Of a stretch of 64,000 nt of DNA, positions 34,398 through 46,141 are shown one piece after another. The stretch covers positions 60,874,012-60,938,011 of the forward strand of contig OY997590.1 of the NCBI GenBank assembly GCA_963921825.1, written 5' to 3'. The notes under the pieces were generated by a model. The model did not search any database. It saw only the letters and a list, made by a program, of their open reading frames with translations, and had not been told where the DNA came from. The stretch is from Erodium maritimum (taxonomy: Eukaryota; Streptophyta; Magnoliopsida; Geraniales; Geraniaceae). Position numbers and translations under genes: made by a program. Each line of letters opens with the position of its first letter. The first letter of the stretch is position 1.

Positions 34398-35513
34398 CTA
34401 AAGCGACTCCAAACGCTTCCCGAGGCTTTGAATGAGAGCGGTACGACCCTTCCTTTCCTCCTCGGACATGTTGGTGGTGTCTTGGCTAACCACTCGGTCC
34501 AACATCACCATGACTTGCGCCTGCATCTTGAATCTGGTATCTTCGAGATTCTGTTTCTTCGTAACGAGCATCGATTCCCGCTCAGCATACTCGTGAACAA
34601 ACTGCATTTGCTCGGGTGGTACCGTTGCCGGTTGGGTTGGGGGTCCATTTGTTTTCCTTTTCCTCGAGCCTTGGCCTTGGCTCTCTTCTGGCCGATCGAT
34701 CGCTCCTCGGTTGCAAGCGTGGTCGCACCCTCTCTCGAAGTGTAGTTGCGAGACTCGTCCATCCTTGTCCGATTGCTTGCTTCACTTTCAACTTCGAGGT
34801 TGAGGTCAATGTCAATGTCGATGTCACATTGTGGAACCTTCTTATGCTGCCACTTCGGTTTCCCCCTCACGGTTTGCCAAACATGCTTGAGGTTGAACTC
34901 GTGCTTTTCCTCCGTCTTGTACGCATCTTCAGCGCCTGCAATGACGTCAACATCACTACTCCCGCTTGTGAGATCGTTCTCAAAGCTGGTGCATTTCTCC
35001 TTGAATTTGCTGACTTTTTGTTGCACTGATGCTTTTGCAAGCCATCCACTCCTGAGGTGGGTCGTCTGCCTTTCTCGTCGAGTGGAACTCGGCATGTACT
35101 ATTTTCCAGTACATGTCATTCCTCTGGTTTTTCCCGCTGATGGGGTCCAGTGAATTGTTGAGCCACGCATGGGCCAATCTTCTCTGCTCCTCGATGGACC
35201 AATTCGGTCGCGGAGGTGCTTTCGTCGATGTAGATGCAGCCTTCTTCCACTTCCTCCTCGATTGCGTCGAAACGGATTGAGAAGGTTGTGTGGTCGGAAC
35301 AGACTGTGAAGGTTGCACGTTCGTTACTTGACACTCTTGCCATTGGGAGTGGGTGGTCGGGGTGTATGGAGGAAGCGGCGATGATTGGCTCGAGTTGAGG
35401 AGGTGGGTGAATGACGTGAAAGTGGCCATGACTTCGTCTTCAGTATGTTGAGAATCGGCGACGTCGTCGTTCAATGACTCGGATACGAATTGAAGGGCGC
35501 GATTCTCGTCCAT
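34398..35513 (-). pseudogene. PIF/Harbinger ORF1-like SANT/Myb protein with NAM-associated C-terminus, two frameshifts
   Basis: From the ATG at 35513: MDENRALQFVSESLNDDVAD, a Ser/Pro/Gln-rich stretch, then PRPNWSIEEQRRLAHAWLNN and KNQRNDMYWKIVHAEFHS, the SANT/Myb-like domain. Near 35050 the reading shifts to the frame with VQQKVSKFKEKCTSFEND and EFNLKHVWQTVRGKPKWQHK, the NAM-associated region. Near 34620 it shifts again to QFVHEYAEREMSLV-like sequence (34607-34398) that ends LGKRLESL. Databases often label such proteins 'glutathione S-transferase T3-like'; they accompany Harbinger transposases. A TATA-like TATAAA (35616-35611) lies about 100 bp upstream. Two shifts make it inactive. Confidence 0.7.
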
Positions 35514-35859
35514 TGTGAATCGAGGAAAAAACGAGAGAATTTGAAGAAGAATAGAGGAAAAGGAGCTTGAAACAAGTGAGGGAGTGAATTTTTTCTTGGG
35601 TGAATCTGAATTTATAGAAAAGTTTAGTTATTTTTTTAGTCGGCTTCCCACTGGGTCGCCGACTAGCCGGTAAGGCTGACCCGACGCAACGCGTCGTTGC
35701 AGGATTTTGCAACGACACCTTGACACACACCCTCTTGACACGCCCCTTTGACACGACCAACTGTGCTAGCGAGTCTTGCCAGTGTCGTGCCAGCGCCTGC
35801 AACGACCCGACTGACACGACCGTTGGAGGTGTTATTAAGGATTCGTCTACGAAAGAAAG
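35514..35859. other. Upstream flank of the ORF1-like pseudogene
   Basis: Holds the TATA-like site at 35611-35616 and a GC-rich stretch (35640-35830) with repeated 'acgac' and 'gacacg' words that may be a transposon terminus. I could not match a terminal inverted repeat on the other side. Confidence 0.4.
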
Positions 35860-36337
35860 TTGAGTTAAATATCGAAACTTATTCTTAAGTATTGGTCATA
35901 AATACTGTACTATCCAACGTTTTAAAATGACAAATATATTAACTTATGTATTGGTCATACGATTTTGGTAGTAAAAATAGGCAGTAAATTTCATTTCGTT
36001 AGTCATATAACCTCAAGTGTCATATAACGAATGGTAAAATGACGTTTTCTCTTAAATATTTGACCTCTATACATTATATAAGGAACAATAACGAGGGTAC
36101 AATGGTAATGTTCCTTATAAAATGTATAGAGGTCAAATAATTAAGTGAAAAACGTCATTTTACCATCCATTATATGACACTTGAGGTCATATGACTAACG
36201 AAATTAAATATTCCGTCCATTTTTACTAATAAAATAGTGTGACCAACACTTAAGGTACTGCATTTGTCATTTTGAAACGTTGGGTAGTGTAGTGTTCGTG
36301 ACCAATACTTAGGAGTAAGTTTCGATATTCAACCCAA
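35860..36337. mobile_element. MITE forming one long hairpin (478 bp)
   Basis: The two halves are inverted copies over nearly the whole length. The left begins TTGAGTTAAATATCGAAAC; the right ends GTTTCGATATTCAACCCAA. Near the centre AAAATGACGTTTT... pairs with ...AAAACGTCATTTT, with 'gacctctatacatt' on both arms. Flanks gaaagaaag and gaaaatttg share 5 of 9 bases, which could be a decayed 9 bp Mutator-type target duplication. No coding capacity. Confidence 0.8.
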
Positions 36338-36540
36338 GAAAATTTGTACTCAACATAAAGTAAACGTAATGATTTGACTAACTATGAGAGACGAGAGAGG
36401 GGTAGAGGAGCTGTCGCCTGCCATCACAAATACCGGTGGCATAACTAGGACTTTCACCTTCAACGAGGTTTTGATCGAAAGAAGATGTGTATCGTTTTCT
36501 TGTGATGTTGATTTAGTTAGGGTTTTTGGCGAGCCCAATT

Positions 36541-38084
36541 TTCGAAATTAGGGAACCAAAGAGATCAGGCTTCAGGTGATCGGGCATCTATGTTTGTTAG
36601 CGTTGGTGATCGGGCTTCTCTAGTTGATCAGGAGAAAGGGAAACAGGTTATGGGAGACAGCATTGTGGAGGAGAGTTTGCGACGTCGCTCCAACATGGAC
36701 GATCACCATTATCGGGCACAAGTGACAGAAAAGATTCAGGTTTTTCCCAAATTGTTCCTTTTCCATTTGCCTTATGGGGTAGACGATGCTTGGTTAAGGG
36801 ACTATTGTGGCTGCGTTGGTGAGGTCGAAAGTGCCAATATAATTTGACGACCTAATACGAAGGGAAAATTCTTTGGTTTTGTGTACGCCAAATCCAAGGT
36901 TAACGTCGATCGGATCATCAAGAATGTCCACGGCTCGATTGCCAAAGGCTATCGTCTTCTGGTGGCTCTTGATTTGAAGGGTCCTGATAGCTCCCAATTC
37001 AGACCCTCTGTTTCTGTTAAGGAGGGATCGGCAGCTACGGGAACTAGTTTTGCTACACCACTAAACAATATGGTTGGAGAGGTTTCGGAAACAAAGAAGG
37101 TCTTGGCTGAGAAAGGGTTCTTAGGTGTGGCTAGGAATGAGTGTTATGTCCGAGAAATTCATGAAGAAATTGGTCGTGAAGGTGTGTGATGTATAAATTC
37201 GTGGGTTCGGGAATAGAGTATTCTAGATATCTTCCCTCGACCTCGAGTTTGCAACTTCTTTAAGGGAGAGTTTGGGGAGAATGGTTGAGAGGATGGTTCG
37301 ATATTGTTGATCCCTCGGCTGATTTATTACTGCAACCGGGTTGCTTTAGTTTGTTCAAAGTTTTGGAATTTCCCTTTCATAGTTGGTTGGCTGGTAACAT
37401 TGTCGTGGTTGCAGGCTCTCTTGGAGTTGTGTTGAATGTCGTTGACACTGTAGACTTTAGTGATTCTTTCAGGAGGGCTTATGCCTTGATTCACAGCCCT
37501 CATATTTTCCCAGTAAATCAGAGGTTTCTTTAGTTTTGGGCTCGAAGACATTCCCAATTCTTCTAAAATCGGTTGTTTCATCTGAGGTATCGTTTCCCTT
37601 TTCTCTTGCAAGTAGTTCGATATAGTCTGATTCCTCCTTAAAGGTTTGCTCCTCTGCGAGATCCTTGGATTGTCAGGTTGTGGAGTCTTCAACCAAGGAA
37701 GGATGCAACATGTCATTTCACACGCCGAGCCCAATTTATTCGGGTGGTAATTGGCCCGAAACTACCCTGTTCTCTCATTTTTTTGGGGACAACGAACTTG
37801 TTGTCCAGTCGAAAAAGGACTCTTTGCAATCTAGGGCTTAGCATGTTTCAACCTCAAATGCTTCTGATGCTCATGTTTCAACGCACAACGTTGAAATTGT
37901 TGTTGGAGGTGCTCAATTGCTTAAGTCTTGTAATCAGGTCGCTCATTTGCTTGTTAGGGAGGATTACTCTACTTTTCTGCCCATGTTTGGACGTTGGACT
38001 CTTTTCGATCACGCCTTCATTCGATCTTGGGTATTCATCTCTTGTTAATAAATTGAATATCATCTTCTTTTTCATAAAAAAAAA
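36541..38084 (+). mobile_element. LINE-2: ORF1-only LINE with 3' tail
   Basis: An RRM-type ORF1 remnant is followed, without endonuclease or RT, by a LINE-like 3' end (CTTGTTAATAAATTGAATATC) and a poly-A run at 38076-38084. The ORF2 part is missing as an internal deletion. The 5' edge is approximate. No target duplication identified. Confidence 0.6.
36590..37533 (+). pseudogene. LINE ORF1-like protein with RRM domain, broken
   Basis: The reading contains an RRM: RNP2-like KLFLFHLPYGVDDAWLRDY and, after an in-frame TGA (36845-36847), RNP1-like GKFFGFVYAKSKVNVDRI and GYRLLVALDLKG. It stops at 37189. Further on, 37345-37533 reads VLEFPFHSWLAGNIVVVAGS and VVDTVDFSDSFRRAYALIHS. This resembles the 'GVPLHAW...G.....D' block that follows the RRM in plant LINE ORF1 (DUF4283-like) proteins. 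ORF1 proteins bind RNA in the LINE particle. At least one nonsense codon and one shift are present. Confidence 0.6.
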
Positions 38085-41000
38085 CATTTATTTTTTTGAT
38101 TACCATCTAGGTTCAACTTTTTAAAAACAAATCTAATTTCAAAATTTAAGTATTGGTTTTAATAAAATCTATAATATTTCTAAAATATTGATTGAATGAG
38201 ATTAAGATAAAATTATATATTTTTTTATACGTGAGATAAGTTAGATTTAAATTAATCATGGTTTCACTTTTAAGGTTAACTAATCAACTAACGTTTCTTC
38301 AATATCGTCGGTAACTACGATTAATATGTCTCAGAGCTATTTGAACATGGACCTTCTGGGGCCCTGTTCGTTATAACGACTCTTTTTTCTTATTATTAAT
38401 AAAGTACCACAACTTTTGTTAAAGAAAACTATAATTGAGTATTTTATTATATCTTGAACCCGTAAAATCAAGATAATCAAATTAGATATATCAGGATACA
38501 TGTATATGTATATGTATGAAAATTAATTAACCTTAAATACCTTTGAATAGGTCAAGTTATGTGTTATAAGGAGAACCAAGGTTATAATAAGGACAAGGGA
38601 AAATGACTATCTACCTTTTGACAATTTTTTCTAATCTGACGCCAACAGGACGGACGGCCACGATTGTAATGGGAATACGGATCTCGATGATATAGTTCTT
38701 ATATACATGGGAGATCTATATGTCCTATAGACTAGGGCAGGACTAAGGTAGAACATGTCATATTTTGACTACAACGATGTTGGACAGGAAGCTACATGTC
38801 AATGGAGATAGACTCATGATTAAGGAAGTTTGAGACCCACGCATATGCCCCCACAACGATCTGGTGGTTTTGAGCTCTATTCCAAACTAACAAAAAGGAT
38901 CGGAGGAGTGGACATGTGGCTTGGATCTATGAACTCTACCTTCTTAATTGATTATGGTAGGGACTTTTTGATGCATCTATGGATCCAGTCCCAAACCAGA
39001 TTCGGCTAAGGAAAACGACTCAAGAACTCGAGATTCGTTGTATGGTGGTCTATTCTCGATTACATTTTTATTGATTCATTAAATTCTTATTAAAATAAAA
39101 AAGATAGAACTTGAGATTAAGGGGATATTTAGGCTATTTAATAACACTCATCTTTAAAAAAAAATAGGAAAAGAAAAGAACAAATGAAAGATGGAATTAA
39201 AATAGAAGATTGATGGTCATTCATAGATCTAGAGAGAATGAAATGAAAGATGAATGATGTTGTATAAATTTAAAGAGAGAGAAATGAAAAGAAAATAAAT
39301 TTTTAAAATAGTAGTTTTGTCATTTTTCGGAAAAAGAAGGGTTAAGTGCTTCGCACATGATCAGGTTCTGTCCAAAACTGGACGAAAGTGGGTAGAGTGA
39401 AAATTTTGGAAAGTTAAGATACCGTCTAGACGAATTTTATAGTTAGGTATGGTTAGGTAAAAACGAGTATAGTTAGGTGTATTTAGGTGTAACTTTTTCT
39501 ATTAATTTTACAATATGTTTGACACAATTATCTCGCCCGACCTTCTGGTGCCTAGGTTTTTCCTCGCTTCAATGACTATGTCCACCATTTCTCTCATCCT
39601 ATCATCGGTGCAATCCCTCACATTCAACTAATATAGTCTCGGGGCAATGCACGATCTCGAGGCCTTGCACAACCACCTTGAGCCCTTCCATTCATCCACC
39701 CGCCTCCACTGCCATTCATAATAGCCCTATCAGAAGCCGTGAGGGTAGAGGTTCTATAATCCCGACTGGGAGTCATACCACTCAACGATGATGATGACCT
39801 AATAAATGCTTGAGACGTGGGTGCCTGTGAATGCCTGGATTTCACTCTGGTTGGGCAGCTCATCTTCTTTTGTGAGTATAGTCATCGCATCCTTGCTGGA
39901 TGATCGATTTTTGGAAGTCTCGAGGAATGGTCGTTAATAACTTAGAGGAAGTTGTTTTCAACTTATTCGTTGTCGTCCATGCCATATAAGAAAAGGTTTG
40001 GGAGGTAGATCCCTGGGCATTCCGATGCGCTACGTCATCCTCGCTGATTTGTCGTGGATGATCCAACTATCCTTTCTCCTTTTCCAATACATGAAGATTT
40101 GGATTCAAGCCACAAACTCACCTTCAACGTCATGATCGTGGAGATTGGTACTATGATCGACACGATATTAGGAGGTTGTTACAAGGGTTAAAGTGAAAAA
40201 TGGAAAGGTTTATGAGACCTTTCCTTCAGGTTAGGAATCGGATAGACATCTATCGCCCTTTACGATAGAATATCTACTTGCGGTTCCTTCGGTATGAAAG
40301 GTTTCCCTCTTCCGTTTCTCCTATGGAAGGCTTGAGACTATGCATATAGAAGGACCAGATCTCCCTCAATGATCTACCATTTATGTATCTATGTTCGATA
40401 TGACTCTAGTAACGGGGTCGCAGTACGTGGTATGCCCATTTTTTCGACGGATTGGAAGACATATCAACAACGAGACTTCCCTACCATCATCCTTAGTGGT
40501 CCTCCTCTTCTTCGTCTTTGGCTCACTCCTCACTATTACCTATGCCATGGAATGGGTTGAGCTATCACTGTAGCACCACCTCTTGACTAATCCCCTAACA
40601 TCTGGTTGGGGCAAAAAGAAAACCCTGAGACAACCGTAAATCCTAGTGACGAAGGTGGGTATGGTGCCTACTGCTGCTCTAAACATGTGGCGCCACATCT
40701 TGATGGATTCAGGCATGTTTAGGTGAGGTACATGAGACCCAATGAAATTTCAGCAAGCATCCATCAAGGCCCTTGGTTTAGGAGGGTTGAGTTCAGCGAG
40801 ATTCCAACCTAGTTGTTGGGTAAGCCAAAGGAAAAAAACCTAAACCCCTTGTACATAGACTTAAAAATAAGGCTTTAGGGGATCCCAAAATCAATAAATA
40901 GGTCTTTAAGTCACCTACCTTGAACCCTAAAATGAATGAGATCACGACGTACGATAGCCGGATGAGGTCTGGTAAGCAAGTTTTCTAGAAGAAATGAGAC

Positions 41001-41286
41001 ACTATCGTAGGTGGTGGTTGACAAGGAGGAGTGCAGGTCATCGTCAACTCAGGCCTCCCTATCCTACTTATCTAGCTCTAACATGACATGACCTGGATCT
41101 TGAGCACGTATCGTACTCCACTCCGTCTGGTATCAAATCTTGTTAGGGGGGTCAACTTGCAATCAATACACCATGGCTCGATTAAAGAAGGCATGAGTAT
41201 GGTTTTCCCATAGCATAAGTAGTATTTCGAAAACCCAATGTAAAATTAGATCAACGATAAACCAATACCATCTCATACTCAATGTG
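38085..41286. other. Unassigned region, 3.2 kb
   Basis: 38085-39540 is AT-rich. 39540-41286 is more complex in sequence but has only short frames (39624-39863 and 39860-40066 on the minus strand, 40369-40573 on the plus strand) with no domain I recognise. A decayed LTR-retroelement interior is the most likely content, unproven. Confidence 0.35.
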
Positions 41287-42773
41287 TGTCACGCCCCAAA
41301 TCCGGTTTTGACCGGATTCGAGATGTGAACTTAAGATAAATAATAATAAAGTAATAAAGATAAATAAACGGGTCTCAAATGCAATTTAAAGTTCCAAAAG
41401 TTCAAATGAGTCAACAACTCGATAACAGTAAGTAAATAAAGAATCAAACAGCAAATAAAAAGGTATGTCTCTAGATTCTAGCTAAAACCCTCGCCAGCTC
41501 CCAAGCTCCGAGAATCCTGCTAGTACTGGTCCCGCTCAACACCTGAAACACAAAAAGGTAAGGGGGTGAGCTTACGCTCAGTAGGAAAAGTAGTTAAGGT
41601 TCTGAACATCAGTTCGTCACCACGGGTAACCGTCCAATTAGGGCATACTAGTAAGGAACAACTATAAAACAAAGCCTACAGTAGTTCCCAGTTACCGATC
41701 ACTTTCACAAAGTCATAAACCACTTAGAAAAACGCACAAAGCCAACCATCAGGTATAAAACACACAGCAAAACACACACAGATAATCGTACAATAGTTCC
41801 CAACGTCATTGAATGCACAAAGCCATTTGCACTAAGCCACTTATATCGTACTGGACCACACAACATCAGTCCCGATATCTTCCTCTCACTGAGACTGAGG
41901 GTAACATCCTCGACCAGAATTCCCTCAGTCCGATGTCTTCCGAGCACACAGACCCGGTCCTTACTCACATACGTACTGGACCGGCACACACTTCGGTCGT
42001 ACAACGTCCCGGACTACGAGACAGCGGGGTACTGATCACGCCATCCTTGGCCTCGACACACTACACCGGAACTATCCATCGGTGTAAGTATCGCTCCAGT
42101 TACGCCTTCTCTTGGAACACACAACAAGGATATAACACGCAGCCAACCGGACCATCTCAACATAACACACAGCCGGTCTATCACTCACCCGGTCATATCA
42201 CAACCAAGGATTCACGTTATATCAAACACGACACACTTGCCCACACACAGTCATGATCATGCAACACCGAGTATAATCTTATTTAGACTCTCACACAGCG
42301 GTTATAACACACATCACGCAATCCTAAGGCTCGACATGACCCATCTACCAGCACGACAATTCCCAAGAGAAGAAAGCAAGTACAACTAGTGAATCACATC
42401 CTACATGTTACTAAGACTCGTCCGGTTATTTAGTAATCGAAAGCGGCTATTCTAGTGAATGACATCCTATATGCCAACTAGGACATTTCCGGTTATTATT
42501 ATTCCCTAACCATGCATGCTAGTAACTTTCCGTAATTAAAGCGGTATCCGCTACTTTCCCTACCTCAAGACGATCACAACAACTGCGTCTCCTAGCTGCT
42601 GACGTCCTGGCCTAACTCCGGTCTTCTCGGGCGAAGTCCAAGTTTGAGTTTAACAGATAAAATGTCCAATCAGTCCCGGTAGTCCAAAGTCCTCAGATTT
42701 GTCCATTTAGTCCTTTAATTAACCTTTTTAAATCGTTTAAATTAAATTAATTAATTTATTAAAACTGTCTGAC

Positions 42774-42900
42774 CCGGATGCGAGAACCAGACCCGAATCC
42801 GACCCGGATCAGAATCCAGACCGAACACAGAACCGACCCGGACCCGGCTCCAGACACGACCCAGACCCGGTTCAGGCCCGAGTCCAGAACCTGGAACTCA
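42774..42900. repeat. Degenerate GACCCGG repeat cluster
   Basis: Variants of 'gacccgg' and 'ccagacc' recur about ten times in 125 bp inside the solo LTR. It is a degenerate minisatellite. Confidence 0.6.
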
Positions 42901-42929
42901 GTCCTAGTCCTGGCCCAATGGCCCGTCTA

Positions 42930-43417
42930 GATCTGGCCCGAGACTCTTGTCCTGGCCCAAGGCCCGCCTAGCCTAAGGCCCATCTTTGTCAAGCCCGGTC
43001 TGAGCTGAAGACGAGGGCGGCGAGCTAGGGTTTGCTCCGGCCGCCGTCGACGGCATCAGGGACGCTCGAAGGGGAAGAAGTGGAGGCGGAGAAGGGCGTC
43101 AGTTCTCTGGCGACGCCGTTGCTGTGACGGCGGTGGCAGACGCGCGGCCCCAACGTCCTACCGCCTCAGATCTGGCGAGAGCGACGTTCTCTCACTCGCC
43201 GGTGTGGTGCTACGACGGAGCTCGGGGTTTCAGACGGTGAAGGTCACCCAAACGAGCTCCTCACGATGGGTTTTCAAGCGTGAGAGATCGGAGAAGAGGA
43301 GGATGGGCGAGGGAGTACAAACCGAGCGAGGTCGAACTCGGGAACTCGAACCAGAGAGGTTCTTCGGCGAGCTCGTCTCGTTTCCGTTAGCAGTGGGTTC
43401 GATTTGTGAACGGCGGC
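42930..43417. repeat. 488 bp block, left copy
   Basis: This segment of the outer LTR recurs at 48493-48980 with about 8-9 substitutions and no length change. It ends exactly where the Athila-like 5' LTR begins. Confidence 0.88.
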
Positions 43418-44829
43418 TGATGTGAACGTAAAATGCATCTATTCTAGATGTTTTTAGCTCACATTTCTACGCTTTTCAGTCCCGAGATTATGTGATTTAA
43501 TGTATTTCTATCTATATTTATGTAATTGGTCTCTTTTCAGGGGTAATTGGGAGTTTGATGTGAAATAAAGAGTTTTTGGAGCTAATGGAGCAAAAATCAG
43601 CTTAAGGAGTTTTGGAGTCTGACTGATCTTACAAAGGGCATAACTTTTGCATACGAGTTCCGATTTTCGCCCGTAAGATATCAAATCGAAGGGAATTGAA
43701 TTATCTAAAACTTTTATGAAGGATTCGCCACTGTCCAAGATGCACGTTGGACGCACGGCGTGCGCCAAACGTGCGCGCGCAGATTTAGTTATTTGTTTGG
43801 CGAATTTCCCGTCTTATCCTTAGGGTTTAATGATGTATAAATAGAATTTTAGGGATTGTTATCAGGGGATCACGAAATTGGCAGAGAAAAAAACACTTGG
43901 AGAGAGCTTTAGGAGGGAGATTGAAGATCAAACAAAGGACCACGAACTCATTATCGAAGGTTCTTCGTAGGTTTTGATTATACTTTGATATTCGTATTAC
44001 TTTTTCAGTCAATACGATTCTCATTGTTATTATCATTGGTTTGTGTTCATATTTCATTGTGATGAACTAAATTCTCATGGATCTAGGGATAGGGGAACGA
44101 TGTGATGATTTGAATTAACGTGTTTTGGTTATACATTTGACAAACTAATATCTAGGATATCGTTTATTTAATTCTACTCTTAATGCTTCATTGCCTTGAT
44201 CACGTGATGCATGATTTAATTATATTAACCAACAATTGAGAAATGAGGTTAATGTGAGGAAATAAGAATTAAATAGCTCGGGTTTTAATCTAAGCCAGAA
44301 TATGGTTAGACTGACACGAGTGCAATAGCTATAGGAGTAAAACCCGAAAGTTAGAGGAATTCATAGATTGTAATGCTATATACCGCTTTACACCTAGATT
44401 AGAGATAATTAGGTGGACCGAGTATGTTAGGGTCCTAATACGATCGAGAGATGGTTAGGACTATATTTAGAGAATTCCCGTTGCCCTTAGAATAGTATTA
44501 GTTACAAATGCATACCGAACTTCGTTAAGTCATTCATCACATTCGAACCCCGTTAATGTCCTAGATCGCTTTTATCTCTGATTTACAACCCTGCTGTGAC
44601 TTTGTGCTTATTTTCGGAGCATTCATATAATCTCGTTACTTGCATGAATTTACATTTTACAAAACCAAACCAACCATCGTTATAGGAGTAGCTTGACCAT
44701 CGAATTAATTAACTAAAGAGCTTGCTTATTTTCTCCCTTAGGTACGATATCTCCGACTTAAACCCCGAATACTACTTGACGACCGGTACGCTTGCCGTGC
44801 CATTCTGAGGGTTAAATCTCGGAGTGTCA
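43418..44829 (+). repeat. Athila-like 5' LTR (about 1.41 kb)
   Basis: Begins TGATGTGAACGTAAAATG, matching 48152 onward for 339 bp with about 3% difference. The 3' boundary ...GAGTGTCA is set by the TG...CA rule and by the primer site 7 bp later. 'TGTATAAATAG' at about 43835 is a likely TATA box. Confidence 0.7.
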
Positions 44830-44836
44830 AAGTTAA

Positions 44837-44854
44837 TGGCGTCGTTGCCGGGGA
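44837..44854 (+). promoter_or_regulatory. Athila-like primer-binding site (tRNA-Asp type)
   Basis: TGGCGTCGTTGCCGGGGA differs by one base from the TGGCGCCGTTGCCGGGGA site typical of Athila elements. Confidence 0.8.
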
Positions 44855-44929
44855 ACAACTAAGGCAACTCTGATACGTTTGTAATTCGTGTTAAGACTAT
44901 TCCACTTTTTTTTGTATATATTTGTTTAG

Positions 44930-46141
44930 TGGATTCATTGCATTATAACTTTTGTGGAGAATTGGTATTGTGATACTGTGTATTGTGATTGTTGTGGAGC
45001 TTATGATCATTCTAACTATAATTGTGAGTACTTGAATTCAAATGCATATGGTCAATATTGGGAGGACCCTTCCACTTTTGATCAAGGTTATCAAGTGGAA
45101 CCACAAGAGTCTTCCTCCAAACTGGAGCAGATGATGCTAACCATGATGGCACAGATGAAGGAGCATAGTGAGCTGCACAAGGTATCTGTGCAGGAGCAGC
45201 AGATAGTGAACCGGAACAATGATTCCCGTTTTCAGAAGTTGGAAATTCAATTGGGTCAAATAGCCAATGCAATGAATCAAATATATCCTCACATACAAGT
45301 GGTGAATGAGAGAGCTCTACACGATCAAACAAGTCACATTGAGGAAGATCATTCTGAGCACTTTGGTGATTCAGTAGAACAAGAAACTCATTATCCAACC
45401 ATGAGTTTAGAGGTAAGTGCAGAATGTGAGGTATCAAGTTCTTACTCCTCTTGTACAATATCTATTCCATCTCCATGTAGTTTTGATGCTTTGAATTCTT
45501 TAGATGTAAATAATAATTGTATAATTGAAAAAAATAGTTCACAAACTATTGCTGAGCCGAATCCTTCCATAGTATCCATAGAGTTGACTGACAAGTCTAT
45601 TAGATATCCAAGGGGCACTATGGAAGATGCTCTTAAGAGAGGGGTTATATTTGAATCTCCCATTGATTTTATTTTCCTAGACATCGAGAATGATGTCGAA
45701 ATTCCATTTGGTGTGGGAGATTCATTTTTTGATTCTAGCAAATCAACTTTGTATGTTCAACCCGTCCCATTAATTTTTAAATTAAATGTTGAGCATAGAG
45801 TTGTTAATATTAAACATGAATTTGTTGATACATTTGCTAGTCCCCAATCCCTGTTTATGAGCTTATGTTACTTTATTGTGGTAGATGCTCTTGACCCTCG
45901 ATGTCATGAGTATTTTCCGCTTAATGGGATTCATATCCCTATCAAGTTGAGCCAAGATGAACCAAATTATAATAATTCTGTTAAGGCAAGCTTGATGAAG
46001 TTAGCCTTGAGTTTGGAACTTTTACAAAACTCAAGGAAAACAGTTTTATACTGCATTGTGTTTCTTCTCCTAGTTTTTCACTCATATTTAAAGAGAAGGA
46101 TGCAATGGAAGTATGAGATTTGTGGGAGGCCTCCTGATTGA
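44930..46141 (+). pseudogene. Athila-like Gag zinc-knuckle and partial protease frame
   Basis: An open frame with no ATG at its head (it follows a TAG at 44927 and first meets GTG at 44954). It carries a CCHC knuckle, CDCCGAYDHSNYNC, then a coiled-coil-like KLEQMMLTMMAQMKEHSELH and LEIQLGQIANAMNQI, as in Athila Gag. Downstream, IELTDKSIRYPRGTMEDALK and ESPIDFIFLDIENDVEIPFG match the second half of the Athila retropepsin; the D-S/T-G catalytic part is missing. The capsid domain is also absent. About 400 codons stay open, which suggests recent deletion or some constraint. As it stands it can encode neither a capsid nor an active protease. Confidence 0.7.
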
